A stretch of 64,000 bases of DNA from Pollutimonas sp036675275 (lineage in GTDB: Bacteria; Pseudomonadota; Gammaproteobacteria; Burkholderiales; Burkholderiaceae_B). A program made the translations under genes and the position numbers. How positions within the stretch are numbered: position 1 is the first letter of the stretch; the number at the start of each line of letters is the position of its first letter. The notes below the pieces were generated by a model. The model was not told the DNA's origin, did no database searches, and was given only the letters and a program-made list of their open reading frames with translations. The DNA lies in NCBI GenBank assembly GCA_036675275.1, contig JAKFFG010000008.1:248001-312000 (forward strand), in the 5' to 3' direction. Of the stretch, positions 8,193 through 16,648 are shown in pieces.

Positions 8193-10172
8193 ATGAAAAC
8201 CCGCACTATCGCCCAGGTCAGCCTGGCTACGCTCATGGCCTTGGGAGGAGGCGTTCAGGCGCAAGAATCTGATAAGGAAAGTGAACGCGGCTCACATCCG
8301 CAACCGCTGGAAGTCAGCACCCTGTCGCCCGTGGTCGTTACAGCAACCGCTACGGAACGCGACCTGGCGGATGCGCCTGCCAGTGTGACGGTGATCGATG
8401 GCGAGACGCTGCGCAGGAAGCCAATGCTCGATCTGGCCGATGCGGTTCGGGATACGGTTGGCGTGGGCCTGGAAAGCACTGGCTTGGGACGGCGGGGGAT
8501 TTCGATTCGAGGCATGAGCTCGGAGCACACGCTCATGTTGATTGACGGCCAGCGCATCAATACGTCCGCCTCCGCGATAGCCCATTCGGATTATGAGCTG
8601 GGCTGGGTGCCGGCCGCCGCGATCGAGCGCGTGGAGGTCGTGCGCGGCCCCATGTCGTCGCTCTACGGTTCAGATGCGCTGGGCGGTGTGGTGAACACAG
8701 TGACGCGCGCCGCCACCGACGTCTGGGAAGGTTCGCTGAGCAGCTACGCCCTGATGAACGACCATGGCCTGGGTGGCAATCAGTTCAAGAATGGCTTCTA
8801 CCTGGGCGGGCCTTTGGTGCCCGGCCGGCTGGGCCTGAATGCGTGGGGCGAGCTTGGCAACCGCCATGCTTTGCAGGATGCCGGGAATTCGGCATTGACG
8901 GCACAGGACAGGCGCCGCTCGGCAACGGGGCACCTGGGCCTGACCTGGACGCCGGATATGCGCCAGCGCATCGACATTTCCGTGGACGCGGGATCAGAAG
9001 AACGCGAAGGGATACGCGGCGGCACAAGAGATTCGGTCTACAGCAGCGAAGACGATGTGCAGCGCCGGCGCTATGCCTTGTCGCACACCGGAATCTGGGA
9101 TTGGGGCGACAGCCAGATCCGTTTGTACCGTTCGACGCTGGACCGCGAAAACATTCGCAGCGATGGCGACACTCAGAGCGGGCCCAACCGCTTTACCGAT
9201 ACGGTACTGGATGGCCGCGTGGCCTTCGCTGTGGGCGGCGCCCATACGCTGACCCTGGGAGGAGAAACGCGGCGCGAAAGCCTGGAAGATCCCTCCGTCA
9301 ATCAACAAGGCAAAGAAGGCCAGACTCACTATGCGCTCTTTGCACAGGACGAAATCCGCCTGAGCGAGCAGTGGGAACTGGTACTGGGCAGCCGTTTCGA
9401 TCAGCACGAAGACTTCGGCTCGCAGGTCAGCCCCAGGGCTTATCTGCTGTTTCATCCCAGCGAGACGCTCACATTAAAAGCCGGTGTCGGCCGCGGATTC
9501 AAGGCGCCGACCCTCAAGCAGCTCTCGCCCGAGTATGAGTCAAGGGCGGCGATGGGAGGGCGCGGGATCATCCGCGGCAATCCCGATTTGCAGCCTGAAA
9601 CGAATCAGTCCTTCGAGCTGGGGGTGGAGTTCAACCAGCAGGCTTGGTCCGCCAGCGCAACGATATTCCATAACGATGTGCAGAACCTGATCGAGACCGT
9701 GAGGCAGCCGACCTGCTTCGAGCGGGGCAAAGTCTGCCTGGAATACGAGAATGTCGCCAAGGTGCGCCTGCAAGGTCTGGAACTGGTCACCGGCGTGGAT
9801 TTGTCCCGTCGATGGCGGCTGAACGCCAACTACACCTATCTGGATGCGCGTGATCGGACCACCGGCGAGCGACTGGCCGACCGCTCCCGCCATAGGGCCA
9901 ACGCGACCCTGGAGTGGGCCGCAACGGACGTATTGACGACGCGCTTGCGCGCTGAATACACCGGGGCGCAATACCGTTCGGCCATCGAGTCGGATCGGCC
10001 GGGCTATACGCTGTTGCATTGGTATGTGGACTACGACCTGAACAAGACGGTCAGTTTGAATGCCGGCATTGAAAACCTGACGGACAAGCGCCTGGCCAAC
10101 GACGATGCCAGCATCTACAGCGATGCGGATGAGGGCCGGCGCTACTTCGTCGGCCTGACGGCGAGGTTTTGA
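8193..10172 (+). CDS. TonB-dependent outer-membrane receptor (putative zinc/metallophore)
   Basis: Outer-membrane gated barrel of 659 residues. The signal peptide is MKTRTIAQVSLATLMALGGG... cut near VQAQ. A TonB-box-like region (LSPVVVTATATERD) leads into a plug domain (about residues 50-165: VTVIDGETL, RGMSSEHTLMLIDGQRIN, VRGPMSSLYGSDALGGVVN). A 22-strand-type barrel ends in the aromatic YFVGLTARF. ATG at 8193 has GAGAGGAAG upstream; an ATG at 8106 would read across the Zur-like boxes and is rejected. General annotation would say siderophore or cobalamin receptor. The Zur-like promoter and partner genes favour zinc or a zinc chelate. Its stop overlaps the CobN-like start. Confidence 0.93.
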   Translation: MKTRTIAQVSLATLMALGGGVQAQESDKESERGSHPQPLEVSTLSPVVVTATATERDLADAPASVTVIDGETLRRKPMLDLADAVRDTVGVGLESTGLGRRGISIRGMSSEHTLMLIDGQRINTSASAIAHSDYELGWVPAAAIERVEVVRGPMSSLYGSDALGGVVNTVTRAATDVWEGSLSSYALMNDHGLGGNQFKNGFYLGGPLVPGRLGLNAWGELGNRHALQDAGNSALTAQDRRRSATGHLGLTWTPDMRQRIDISVDAGSEEREGIRGGTRDSVYSSEDDVQRRRYALSHTGIWDWGDSQIRLYRSTLDRENIRSDGDTQSGPNRFTDTVLDGRVAFAVGGAHTLTLGGETRRESLEDPSVNQQGKEGQTHYALFAQDEIRLSEQWELVLGSRFDQHEDFGSQVSPRAYLLFHPSETLTLKAGVGRGFKAPTLKQLSPEYESRAAMGGRGIIRGNPDLQPETNQSFELGVEFNQQAWSASATIFHNDVQNLIETVRQPTCFERGKVCLEYENVAKVRLQGLELVTGVDLSRRWRLNANYTYLDARDRTTGERLADRSRHRANATLEWAATDVLTTRLRAEYTGAQYRSAIESDRPGYTLLHWYVDYDLNKTVSLNAGIENLTDKRLANDDASIYSDADEGRRYFVGLTARF

Positions 10173-13100
10173 TGATGGCCATCGCATCAGCGCGGCTGTG
10201 GCTCGCGTGTGCCCTGTGGCTGGCCCTGGGTCTGTCGCCGGCCGTGGCGGCAGCGGCAATGCACGTCCATACGCCTTTGATTCAGGTGCTTCACAACGGC
10301 TTTGTATCCGCCGAAAAGTTCCGGCATCTGCAGGCCTTCGCGCAGCAGCAGGGCGTCCGTCTGGGCCACTTGAACGTGGAAGAGGGCACACTGGAGGCCT
10401 TGCAAGGCGCGGTGAGCAAGGCTGATCTCCTTGTGCTAGACGTGCCCAGGCCGAACGACCGCGAAATGGTCACACAGCGCCTGCAGCAGATAAGGCAGCC
10501 GGAAGAAAAACCCAGGTTGACAATAGGCGGCGGCCGCCCGGGCTGGGAAGGCCTGTCGCCGCGCCATGCTTCTGCGCTGGCAGCCCTTTATGCGGCGGGT
10601 GGCGCCGGCAACTTCCAGCGTTTCTTTGCACTGGCCAAAGCGATGCAAAACGGCGGCGATCCGCCGCCGCAACTGTTGGCCGTCCCCGAGCGCCTGCCCG
10701 AAACCGGCTTTTATCATCCCAAGGCGAATCGCGTGTTCAGCGACATTGAGTCCTATCTGGCATGGCATGCGGCGTACTGGAAAGCGGATCGGTCCAGCCA
10801 TGCCCACGAGGCTGAACCGGAGGGCCGCATAGGCTTTCTGATACACCAGGGGATGGTGGCGGATTTCCTTACGCGCGAGGTCGATGAACTGATTGCCCGC
10901 AGCGAGATGGCGGGCCTGTTGCCTATCGTGTTCTGGCATGACGCCTCGGAGCCTGCAGGCTTGCCGGGTGCGCTGGCTGTGGCGAGCATCGATGCGCTCG
11001 TCAACCTGACGCATATGCAAAACGGTGCGGCGCGCAGCCGCGATTTCCTGGCGCTGGACATTCCCATCATCCAGACGCTGCGCTTTCGGGACGGCGAGGC
11101 AGCCGACTGGCCTGATGCCGCCAGCGGCGTGGCCGCTCGCACCACGGCCGTGTTCCTGGCGGCTCCCGAGGGCTGGGGCGTAATGGATCCGCTGGTGCTG
11201 TCCGCCAGTACCGACGGCGTAGACGACTTATTGCCCCTGCAGGCCGACGCCTTGATCGCCAAGCTGCAAAGCCTCGTCGCCTTGCGCCGCTTGCCGCCGA
11301 CTGAGAAGAAGCTGGCGCTCATGTTCTGGAATTATCCCAGCGGCGAGAAAAACCTGGCGGCCTCCCACTTGAACGTGCCTCGCAGCATAGTCTCCATTCA
11401 GTCGGCGCTGGCGAACGGCGGCTACGATGTGGGTAGCCCGGTCGATGAGCAGCAAGTCATTGCCGCCGGACAGCGCATGCTGGGCGCGCTCTATGGCAGC
11501 GTGTCGCTGGATGAACTGGAAGCCGAGGGCATGGCGGCGCGGTATCCGCTGGCCGATTATCAGCGCTGGCTGGCGAGCCTGCCGCCGGGGCGCCAGTCGG
11601 AACTGCGGCACGGTGGCGACCCGGCGCAGCATTGGGCCGTGCGTGAAAGAAACGGGCAACGCTATTTCCTGATCCCGCGCTGGCAGCTTGGCAAGCTCGC
11701 TATCATGCCGCAGATGCCGCGCGGATCGACGCCGGATGCCCATTACCACGATACAGTCAGCGCGCCCGATCACCTCTATATGGCAGCCTACCTGTATCTA
11801 CAAAGTGGTTACGCAGCGCAGGCGCTAATCCATCTGGGCACACACGGCACGCAGGAATGGCTGCCCGGCAAAGACAGGGGATTGGCCGCGACCGACTATC
11901 CTTATCTGGCCGCCGGCAACCTGCCGGTGTTTTATCCCTACATTCAAGACAATGTGGCCGAGGCGATTCAGGCCAAGCGGCGTGGCCGGGCGGTGACAAT
12001 CAGTCACCAGACGCCTTCCTTCGCACCGGCCGGCCTGTATGACCAGCTGCGCGATCTGCACCATTTGATTCATGAATACCAGCAGCTGGACGAAGGCATG
12101 GTGCGCCTGCAGGTCAGCAAGCAGATCGCTACCGCCGCCATGGACGCAAAGTTGCATGAGGACCTGGGCTGGACGCCGCAGCGAGTCGAGCAGGACTTCG
12201 ACGCTTTCCTGCGGAATCTGCATGATCATCTGCACGAACTGGCGCGCACGGCCATGCCGCTGGGGTTGCACACATTCGGTGTGGAAGCCAGCCCGGAACA
12301 CCGTGTCAGCACCATCATGCAGCAACTGGGCCAGCCATTCTTCGAGGCGTTGGGGGCGGCAGACGGCGAGTTGTTCGTGGACGACTACGCCGCCTTGCAG
12401 GCCACGCCGGCATATCGGGCCGTACAGCAAATGTTGTCGCCAGCCGGGGTGAACGAGCCCGTGCAAGCCGCGCAGCAGCTTGATCGCTCCACGCTGCAGG
12501 CCTTCGAAGAAAGAGCCAGGAACCTGGACCGCCGTCTGCGCGACACGCAGGAGAACGAAATGTTGCTGGCGGGCCTGGCAGGGCGCTTTATTCCGCCTGC
12601 GGCGGGCGGCGATCCCATACGTAATCCCGAGGTGCAAAGCGGGCGCAATCTGTATGCCTTCGAGGCCGACAAAATTCCCGCACGCGCCGCCTATGAATCG
12701 GCCGCAAAGGCATACGAGCAAGTAGTGCAGGCCTTCCGCAGCGAGCACGGCGGCGCCTATCCGCAGAAGCTGGCGTTCAGTCTGTGGTCCTCCGAAGCCA
12801 TTCGGCATCTGGGCGTCACGGAAGCACAGGTCCTGCATGCACTGGGATTGCGACCCGTATGGGATGCGGGTGGGCGGGTAACGGCGCTGGACATCATCCC
12901 TGCAGCCGAACTTGGACGCCCAAGGGTCGATGTGGTGGTGCAGGTGACCAGCGTGTATCGCGACCAGTTCGATAGTTTCATGCGTCTGCTGGCCGATGCC
13001 CTGGACCGTCTGTCACAACTTGACGAACCGGACAACCCCATTGCCGAGAACAACCGGCGTATTGCCGCAGCGCTGGAAGGCAAGGGACTATCTGCCGACG

Positions 13101-14155
13101 AGGCCCGGGATGCAGCCGGCTATCGCATCTTCAGCAACGCGCCGGGGGCCTATGGCACCGGCGTGCCGGGCCTGGCTTTGCAATCGACCACCTGGGATGA
13201 CGATGCGGCGCTGGCCCGCCAGTTTCTTTCCAGCAGCCGTTACGCCTACGGAAGCAATGGATGGGGGCAGAGCACGCCCCAGGCCAATCTGCTGGCCAAG
13301 CAACTGAGCGGCGCGCAGGCGGTCATCATGTCGCGCTCATCGAACCTGCATGGCGTACTGTCCACCGATCATCCCTTCGAGTTCATGGGTGGGCTGTCGG
13401 CCGCGATCCGTCATCTGGACGGGGCCTCGCCGCAACTGCTCATCAGCGACTTGCGCAGCCAAACCGTCAAGACCACCGGGCTGGCGCGCTTCCTGGCCGA
13501 TGAGCTGCGGGTCCGCTACCTGAACCCGCAATGGATCACCGCCATGCAGCAGGAAGGCTATGCGGGAACACTGCAAGTGCTCAACGCCACCAACAACCTG
13601 TTCGGCTGGCAGGCGACGGACCCGGACATGGTGCGCGACGATCAATGGCAGGCGCTGTTCGACACCTATATAAGCGACACGCGCCAGCTGGGTACGCAGG
13701 AGTGGTTCGAACAGCACAACCCCACCGCCCAGGCGCAAGTGCTGGAGCGCATGGCCGAGGCCATCCGAAAGGGCTACTGGGACGCCCCGGACCAGACACG
13801 CCGTGCGCTGGCCGAACGTTGGCAGGAGCTGGAGCAGCAGTTCAATGTGGACACCGGTGCGCCGCTGACGCGGCAGTTCATTGCAGACATGGCGCAGGGC
13901 GTTGGGCTGGATAGCGCGTCGGCCGACACTGCCGATGCGGCCTCATCTCCGGCTCCTGCAACAGCAGGGCAGGCGGAACAAGCCAAACCGGCACAGCAGA
14001 TACAGGGCCAGGTGCTGCAGCCCGTCGCGGCGCAGCAGTCGCAGGACCACACCCGGCAGTACTGGGTGTTGGCGCTGATGCTGCTGCTGTGCGGCGGCGG
14101 AGGCCTATGGCAGATTCTGCGCAACCGCAGCACGGCCGAACCCATTAGTTTTTGA
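10172..14155 (+). CDS. Secreted, membrane-anchored CobN-like chelatase subunit
   Basis: Large protein of about 1327 residues homologous to CobN/ChlH/BchH, the substrate-binding subunit of cobalt and magnesium chelatases. The CobN core is recognisable by HLGTHGTQEWLPGKDRGL (about residues 553-570), YPYLAAGNLPVFYPYIQDN and, later, YGTGVPGLALQ and AYGSNGWGQ. Unlike cytoplasmic CobN it begins with a signal peptide (WLACALWLALGLSPAVAAAA). It ends with an Ala/Gln-rich linker (about 1250-1290), one membrane helix (WVLALMLLLCGGGGLWQIL) and a short basic tail RNRS, so the body should face the periplasm. It overlaps the receptor stop (TGATG). No cobS/cobT or cobalamin genes are near. Comparable receptor-CobN operons in Pseudomonas aeruginosa have, as I recall, been linked to zinc starvation. 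Confidence 0.9.
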   Translation: MMAIASARLWLACALWLALGLSPAVAAAAMHVHTPLIQVLHNGFVSAEKFRHLQAFAQQQGVRLGHLNVEEGTLEALQGAVSKADLLVLDVPRPNDREMVTQRLQQIRQPEEKPRLTIGGGRPGWEGLSPRHASALAALYAAGGAGNFQRFFALAKAMQNGGDPPPQLLAVPERLPETGFYHPKANRVFSDIESYLAWHAAYWKADRSSHAHEAEPEGRIGFLIHQGMVADFLTREVDELIARSEMAGLLPIVFWHDASEPAGLPGALAVASIDALVNLTHMQNGAARSRDFLALDIPIIQTLRFRDGEAADWPDAASGVAARTTAVFLAAPEGWGVMDPLVLSASTDGVDDLLPLQADALIAKLQSLVALRRLPPTEKKLALMFWNYPSGEKNLAASHLNVPRSIVSIQSALANGGYDVGSPVDEQQVIAAGQRMLGALYGSVSLDELEAEGMAARYPLADYQRWLASLPPGRQSELRHGGDPAQHWAVRERNGQRYFLIPRWQLGKLAIMPQMPRGSTPDAHYHDTVSAPDHLYMAAYLYLQSGYAAQALIHLGTHGTQEWLPGKDRGLAATDYPYLAAGNLPVFYPYIQDNVAEAIQAKRRGRAVTISHQTPSFAPAGLYDQLRDLHHLIHEYQQLDEGMVRLQVSKQIATAAMDAKLHEDLGWTPQRVEQDFDAFLRNLHDHLHELARTAMPLGLHTFGVEASPEHRVSTIMQQLGQPFFEALGAADGELFVDDYAALQATPAYRAVQQMLSPAGVNEPVQAAQQLDRSTLQAFEERARNLDRRLRDTQENEMLLAGLAGRFIPPAAGGDPIRNPEVQSGRNLYAFEADKIPARAAYESAAKAYEQVVQAFRSEHGGAYPQKLAFSLWSSEAIRHLGVTEAQVLHALGLRPVWDAGGRVTALDIIPAAELGRPRVDVVVQVTSVYRDQFDSFMRLLADALDRLSQLDEPDNPIAENNRRIAAALEGKGLSADEARDAAGYRIFSNAPGAYGTGVPGLALQSTTWDDDAALARQFLSSSRYAYGSNGWGQSTPQANLLAKQLSGAQAVIMSRSSNLHGVLSTDHPFEFMGGLSAAIRHLDGASPQLLISDLRSQTVKTTGLARFLADELRVRYLNPQWITAMQQEGYAGTLQVLNATNNLFGWQATDPDMVRDDQWQALFDTYISDTRQLGTQEWFEQHNPTAQAQVLERMAEAIRKGYWDAPDQTRRALAERWQELEQQFNVDTGAPLTRQFIADMAQGVGLDSASADTADAASSPAPATAGQAEQAKPAQQIQGQVLQPVAAQQSQDHTRQYWVLALMLLLCGGGGLWQILRNRSTAEPISF

Positions 14156-14176
14156 ATGACTTACCAAGAGAGAGCA

Positions 14177-14710
14177 ATGTCAGCTTTTACCGAAATCGAA
14201 GCCCTGTTGTATGCCGTCTCACGTGTTTTCCTCGCTCCCGTAATGTTGCTGATCGGAGCCGCACTCGCCTATGCGCTGGTGGTGTTAGGCATGTTCATTG
14301 TCGAGGCTTGCCAACGCCGGCATGGCTCATACCTTGGCACATTGTTCATCGTTGCGCGACAGACGCCACAGAGCAAAAGCGGCCAGGACCATAAGCAGGC
14401 TGACATGAGCAGCGACGACCTGGAGCTGTGGATCATGAAGCAGCTCGAATGGCTGCGCATCGTGTCCCGCACCGCGCCCATGCTGGGGCTGATTGCTACC
14501 ATGATCCCGATGGGGCCCGCGTTACTGGCACTCGGCGATAACGATGGCGCGGCGGTCGGCAAAAACATGGTCGCCGCATTTTCCTCTGTCATCCTGGCGT
14601 TGCTGGCGGCCAGTATCTGCTTTTTCATACTGACCGTTCGCAGGCGCTGGCTGCTGCAGGACCTGCGTCGACTGGAACGGCAAAATGCCGGTCAGGAAGG
14701 GAACCACTGA
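14177..14710 (+). CDS. MotA/TolQ/ExbB-type proton channel protein
   Basis: Inner-membrane protein of about 177 residues from the ExbB/TolQ/MotA family, which channels protons to drive envelope machines. A first membrane helix spans about residues 12-35. A cytoplasmic segment follows, then the typical RTAPMLGLIATMIPMG helix and a last helix (SSVILALLAASICFFIL). ATG at 14177 (MSAFTEIEAL) has AGAGAG upstream and is preferred to the ATG at 14156, which abuts the CobN stop without a ribosome site. It is followed without gap by a DUF2149 gene that looks like its ExbD partner. It probably energises either the receptor or the CobN-like protein. Confidence 0.88.
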   Translation: MSAFTEIEALLYAVSRVFLAPVMLLIGAALAYALVVLGMFIVEACQRRHGSYLGTLFIVARQTPQSKSGQDHKQADMSSDDLELWIMKQLEWLRIVSRTAPMLGLIATMIPMGPALLALGDNDGAAVGKNMVAAFSSVILALLAASICFFILTVRRRWLLQDLRRLERQNAGQEGNH

Positions 14711-15018
14711 TGCGTTTCCTGGACGAGGATGAAGCCAACGACCCGATGCTTTCGGTGGTCAACCTGATCGACCTGTTTCTGGTCATCATCGGCATGCTGA
14801 TGGTCGTCATCGCCGCCAACCCCCTGAGTCCCTTCTCGCAAGATAAGGTGGTGGTCGTGGAGAATCCCGGTGAAGCCGACATGCGCATCACGATCAAAGA
14901 CGGCCAGGAGCTGACCCGCTACGAGTCCAGCGGCGAGGTCGGTCACGGGCAGGGCGCACGCGCGGGTGTTACTTATCGCCTTGATGACGGGCGCATGATT
15001 TACGTGCCTGAAGACTGA
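14710..15018 (+). CDS. DUF2149 protein, ExbD-like single-span partner
   Basis: Protein of 102 residues. An acidic N-terminus leads into one membrane helix (about residues 14-36, VVNLIDLFLVIIGMLMVVIA) and then a small periplasmic domain ending GRMIYVPED. Asp21 in the pattern N-L-I-D-x-x-L-V lies where ExbD/TolR carry the proton-binding aspartate (pattern I-D-x-x-L-V), and the topology matches ExbD. The family itself is uncharacterised. Its start overlaps the ExbB-like stop (TGATG), so both are probably made in fixed ratio. The last 50 bp overlap the convergent LysR gene. Confidence 0.85.
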   Translation: MRFLDEDEANDPMLSVVNLIDLFLVIIGMLMVVIAANPLSPFSQDKVVVVENPGEADMRITIKDGQELTRYESSGEVGHGQGARAGVTYRLDDGRMIYVPED

Positions 15019-15913
15019 AATCTGTGGGGTTGTCGGAATCCAGATCCTCGTTTCCACCTTCTTTCTGTTCGAACTGGTTCTTTAGCATGTCATAAATATG
15101 CAGTGTCAGTGGGCTGATCGTATCATCGCGCGTCCACATGGAATATGTCACCGACCGCAAGGCCGGCAGCCCTTCTGCGTCGCCCAGCACCCGCATGTCG
15201 GCCCCCAGAAGCTCCACACTGCGGGCTGTCACGCCCAACCCCGCACGAACTGCCGCTTTGATTCCCACCAGGGTTGGCGCCAGATAATTCAAATGCCACT
15301 TCAGTTTTGTCTGCCCTAATGCTTCCAGCGCGATCTTCCGGAAAATACTGGGCTCATCGGCCAGGATCAAAGGCAAGGCAGCGCGCTTGTTATGTACATA
15401 GTCGGCCGCGCAAATCCACGCGGTAGGCGAAGTGCGCAGCACAAAGCCACGCAGGTCTGTTGACTGTCGAGTCGAAATAGTCAAATCGATATCGCCCGAC
15501 TTCAGGGCGTCCATCAGGAACGGGCTTCTATCCACGCGTATTTCAAGCCGAACCTTGGGCGCATGCCGTGCGATGTGCGTCAAGACTGGCGGCAAAATGG
15601 TGTCGGCGACATCCAATGGCGCTCCCAATCGGATGTCGCCTTCCATCTGCTTCTGGCCTATGGTCCTGATTGCCTCATCGTTGATGGCCAATAAACGCTG
15701 CCCATAGTCGGCCAGTTGCATGCCCTGTGGCGTCAAAACGCGGGTGCGGCCTTTCTTTTGGAATAGCGCATACCCCAGCTGCGATTCCAGCCGCTGCATT
15801 TGTTGGGTAACGGCCGACTGAGTTTTAAACAGCCTCATGCCTGCATCCGAAAATGTATTAGAGTTTTTGATGGTTACGAGCGTTCGTAGCAGCTCCATGT
15901 CAAGATTTTTCAT
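14969..15913 (-). CDS. LysR-family regulator of the sulfur operon (probable)
   Basis: LysR-type regulator of 314 residues: N-terminal HTH (about residues 6-65, NSNTFSDAGMRLFKTQSAV and LFQKKGRTRVLTPQG), then an effector-binding domain. It is divergent from the thiol dioxygenase / lyase / rhodanese / ABC transporter genes, 141 bp away, and so is their likely regulator, sensing perhaps a sulfur compound. A GGGATATCCC palindrome (15916-15925) lies just upstream of its start and may serve autoregulation or overlap its ribosome site. The start may be MKNLD (15913) or MELLR (15898). Its C-terminal tail (after about residue 280) is polar and runs 50 bp into the end of the DUF2149 gene. Confidence 0.9.
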   Translation of the reverse strand: MKNLDMELLRTLVTIKNSNTFSDAGMRLFKTQSAVTQQMQRLESQLGYALFQKKGRTRVLTPQGMQLADYGQRLLAINDEAIRTIGQKQMEGDIRLGAPLDVADTILPPVLTHIARHAPKVRLEIRVDRSPFLMDALKSGDIDLTISTRQSTDLRGFVLRTSPTAWICAADYVHNKRAALPLILADEPSIFRKIALEALGQTKLKWHLNYLAPTLVGIKAAVRAGLGVTARSVELLGADMRVLGDAEGLPALRSVTYSMWTRDDTISPLTLHIYDMLKNQFEQKEGGNEDLDSDNPTDFSLQARKSCARHQGDK

Positions 15914-16054
15914 AGGGGATATCCCTTAATTACATTGCATTAGCAAACGATGCCACATAGCAAACACATTAGCACTTCTTATATAAATGCCGCTAATTCT
16001 AATTTGTTCACCGGCGCATAGCCGCCTATATTTTGTTCATCACAGGAGCCTTTT

Positions 16055-16648
16055 ATGACCTCAACAACCGAAAAATCAGCAGCCATTGCCCGTTTCATAG
16101 AACTTGCGAAGCAAGAAACCTCGCCGACAGTGACGCGAGAAGGCTTGGACAAAGTATTGAACGGCCTGATTGAAATCGCCGCACGCAAAGAATGGTGGTC
16201 CGACGACCAATACGCCGAACCCGCCGATGGCGAACTGCAGTCCCGCTACTTCATTCATGAAGATTCGGACAACACGTACGCCCTGTATTTGAACGTCATG
16301 AAACCGGGCAAGCAGATCCATCCGCACAACCACACCACTTGGGCCTGTATCGCGGCTGTCGAAGGGGTAGAAAATAATTATCTATATGAGCGTCAGGACG
16401 ATGGTTCGCAGTCTGGCGTCGCGAAACTGGCAAAGACGGGCGAAAAGCGTGTTGGCCCCGGCGAAGGGATCGCGTTGATGGCCGACGACATCCACGCTGT
16501 CCAGATCCAGGGCGACGATGCCATTCGCCACTTGCATATGTACGGCCTGGCGCTTGAAAAGCTCACCGAACGCGTCGTCTTCGATACCCAGAACGATACA
16601 TGCAAGATTATGTCGGTCGGCGTCAAGACACAGCGGAGCAATGCCTGA
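16055..16648 (+). CDS. Cysteine dioxygenase-like thiol dioxygenase
   Basis: Single-domain cupin of 197 residues of the cysteine dioxygenase class, non-haem iron enzymes that oxidise a thiol to a sulfinic acid with O2. Iron ligands appear as His91 and His93 in HPHNHTTW and His147 in ADDIHAV. His161 and Tyr163 (RHLHMYG) match the substrate/active-site pair after the last strand. Gln62 and Arg64 (LQSRYF) lie near the site that separates Arg-type cysteine from Gln-type 3-mercaptopropionate enzymes, so the substrate is unsettled. A clear AGGAG precedes the ATG. It overlaps the C-S lyase start (TGATG) and heads a sulfur-compound operon. Confidence 0.87.
   Translation: MTSTTEKSAAIARFIELAKQETSPTVTREGLDKVLNGLIEIAARKEWWSDDQYAEPADGELQSRYFIHEDSDNTYALYLNVMKPGKQIHPHNHTTWACIAAVEGVENNYLYERQDDGSQSGVAKLAKTGEKRVGPGEGIALMADDIHAVQIQGDDAIRHLHMYGLALEKLTERVVFDTQNDTCKIMSVGVKTQRSNA

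Noticed and set aside
11825..12838. 337-residue minus-strand frame
   Set aside because: Antisense to the CobN-like gene; no start signal or domain.
10172..14155. CobN as part of cobalamin synthesis
   Set aside because: No cobS, cobT or other cob genes are near, a signal peptide and anchor are present, and the promoter region carries Zur-like boxes.
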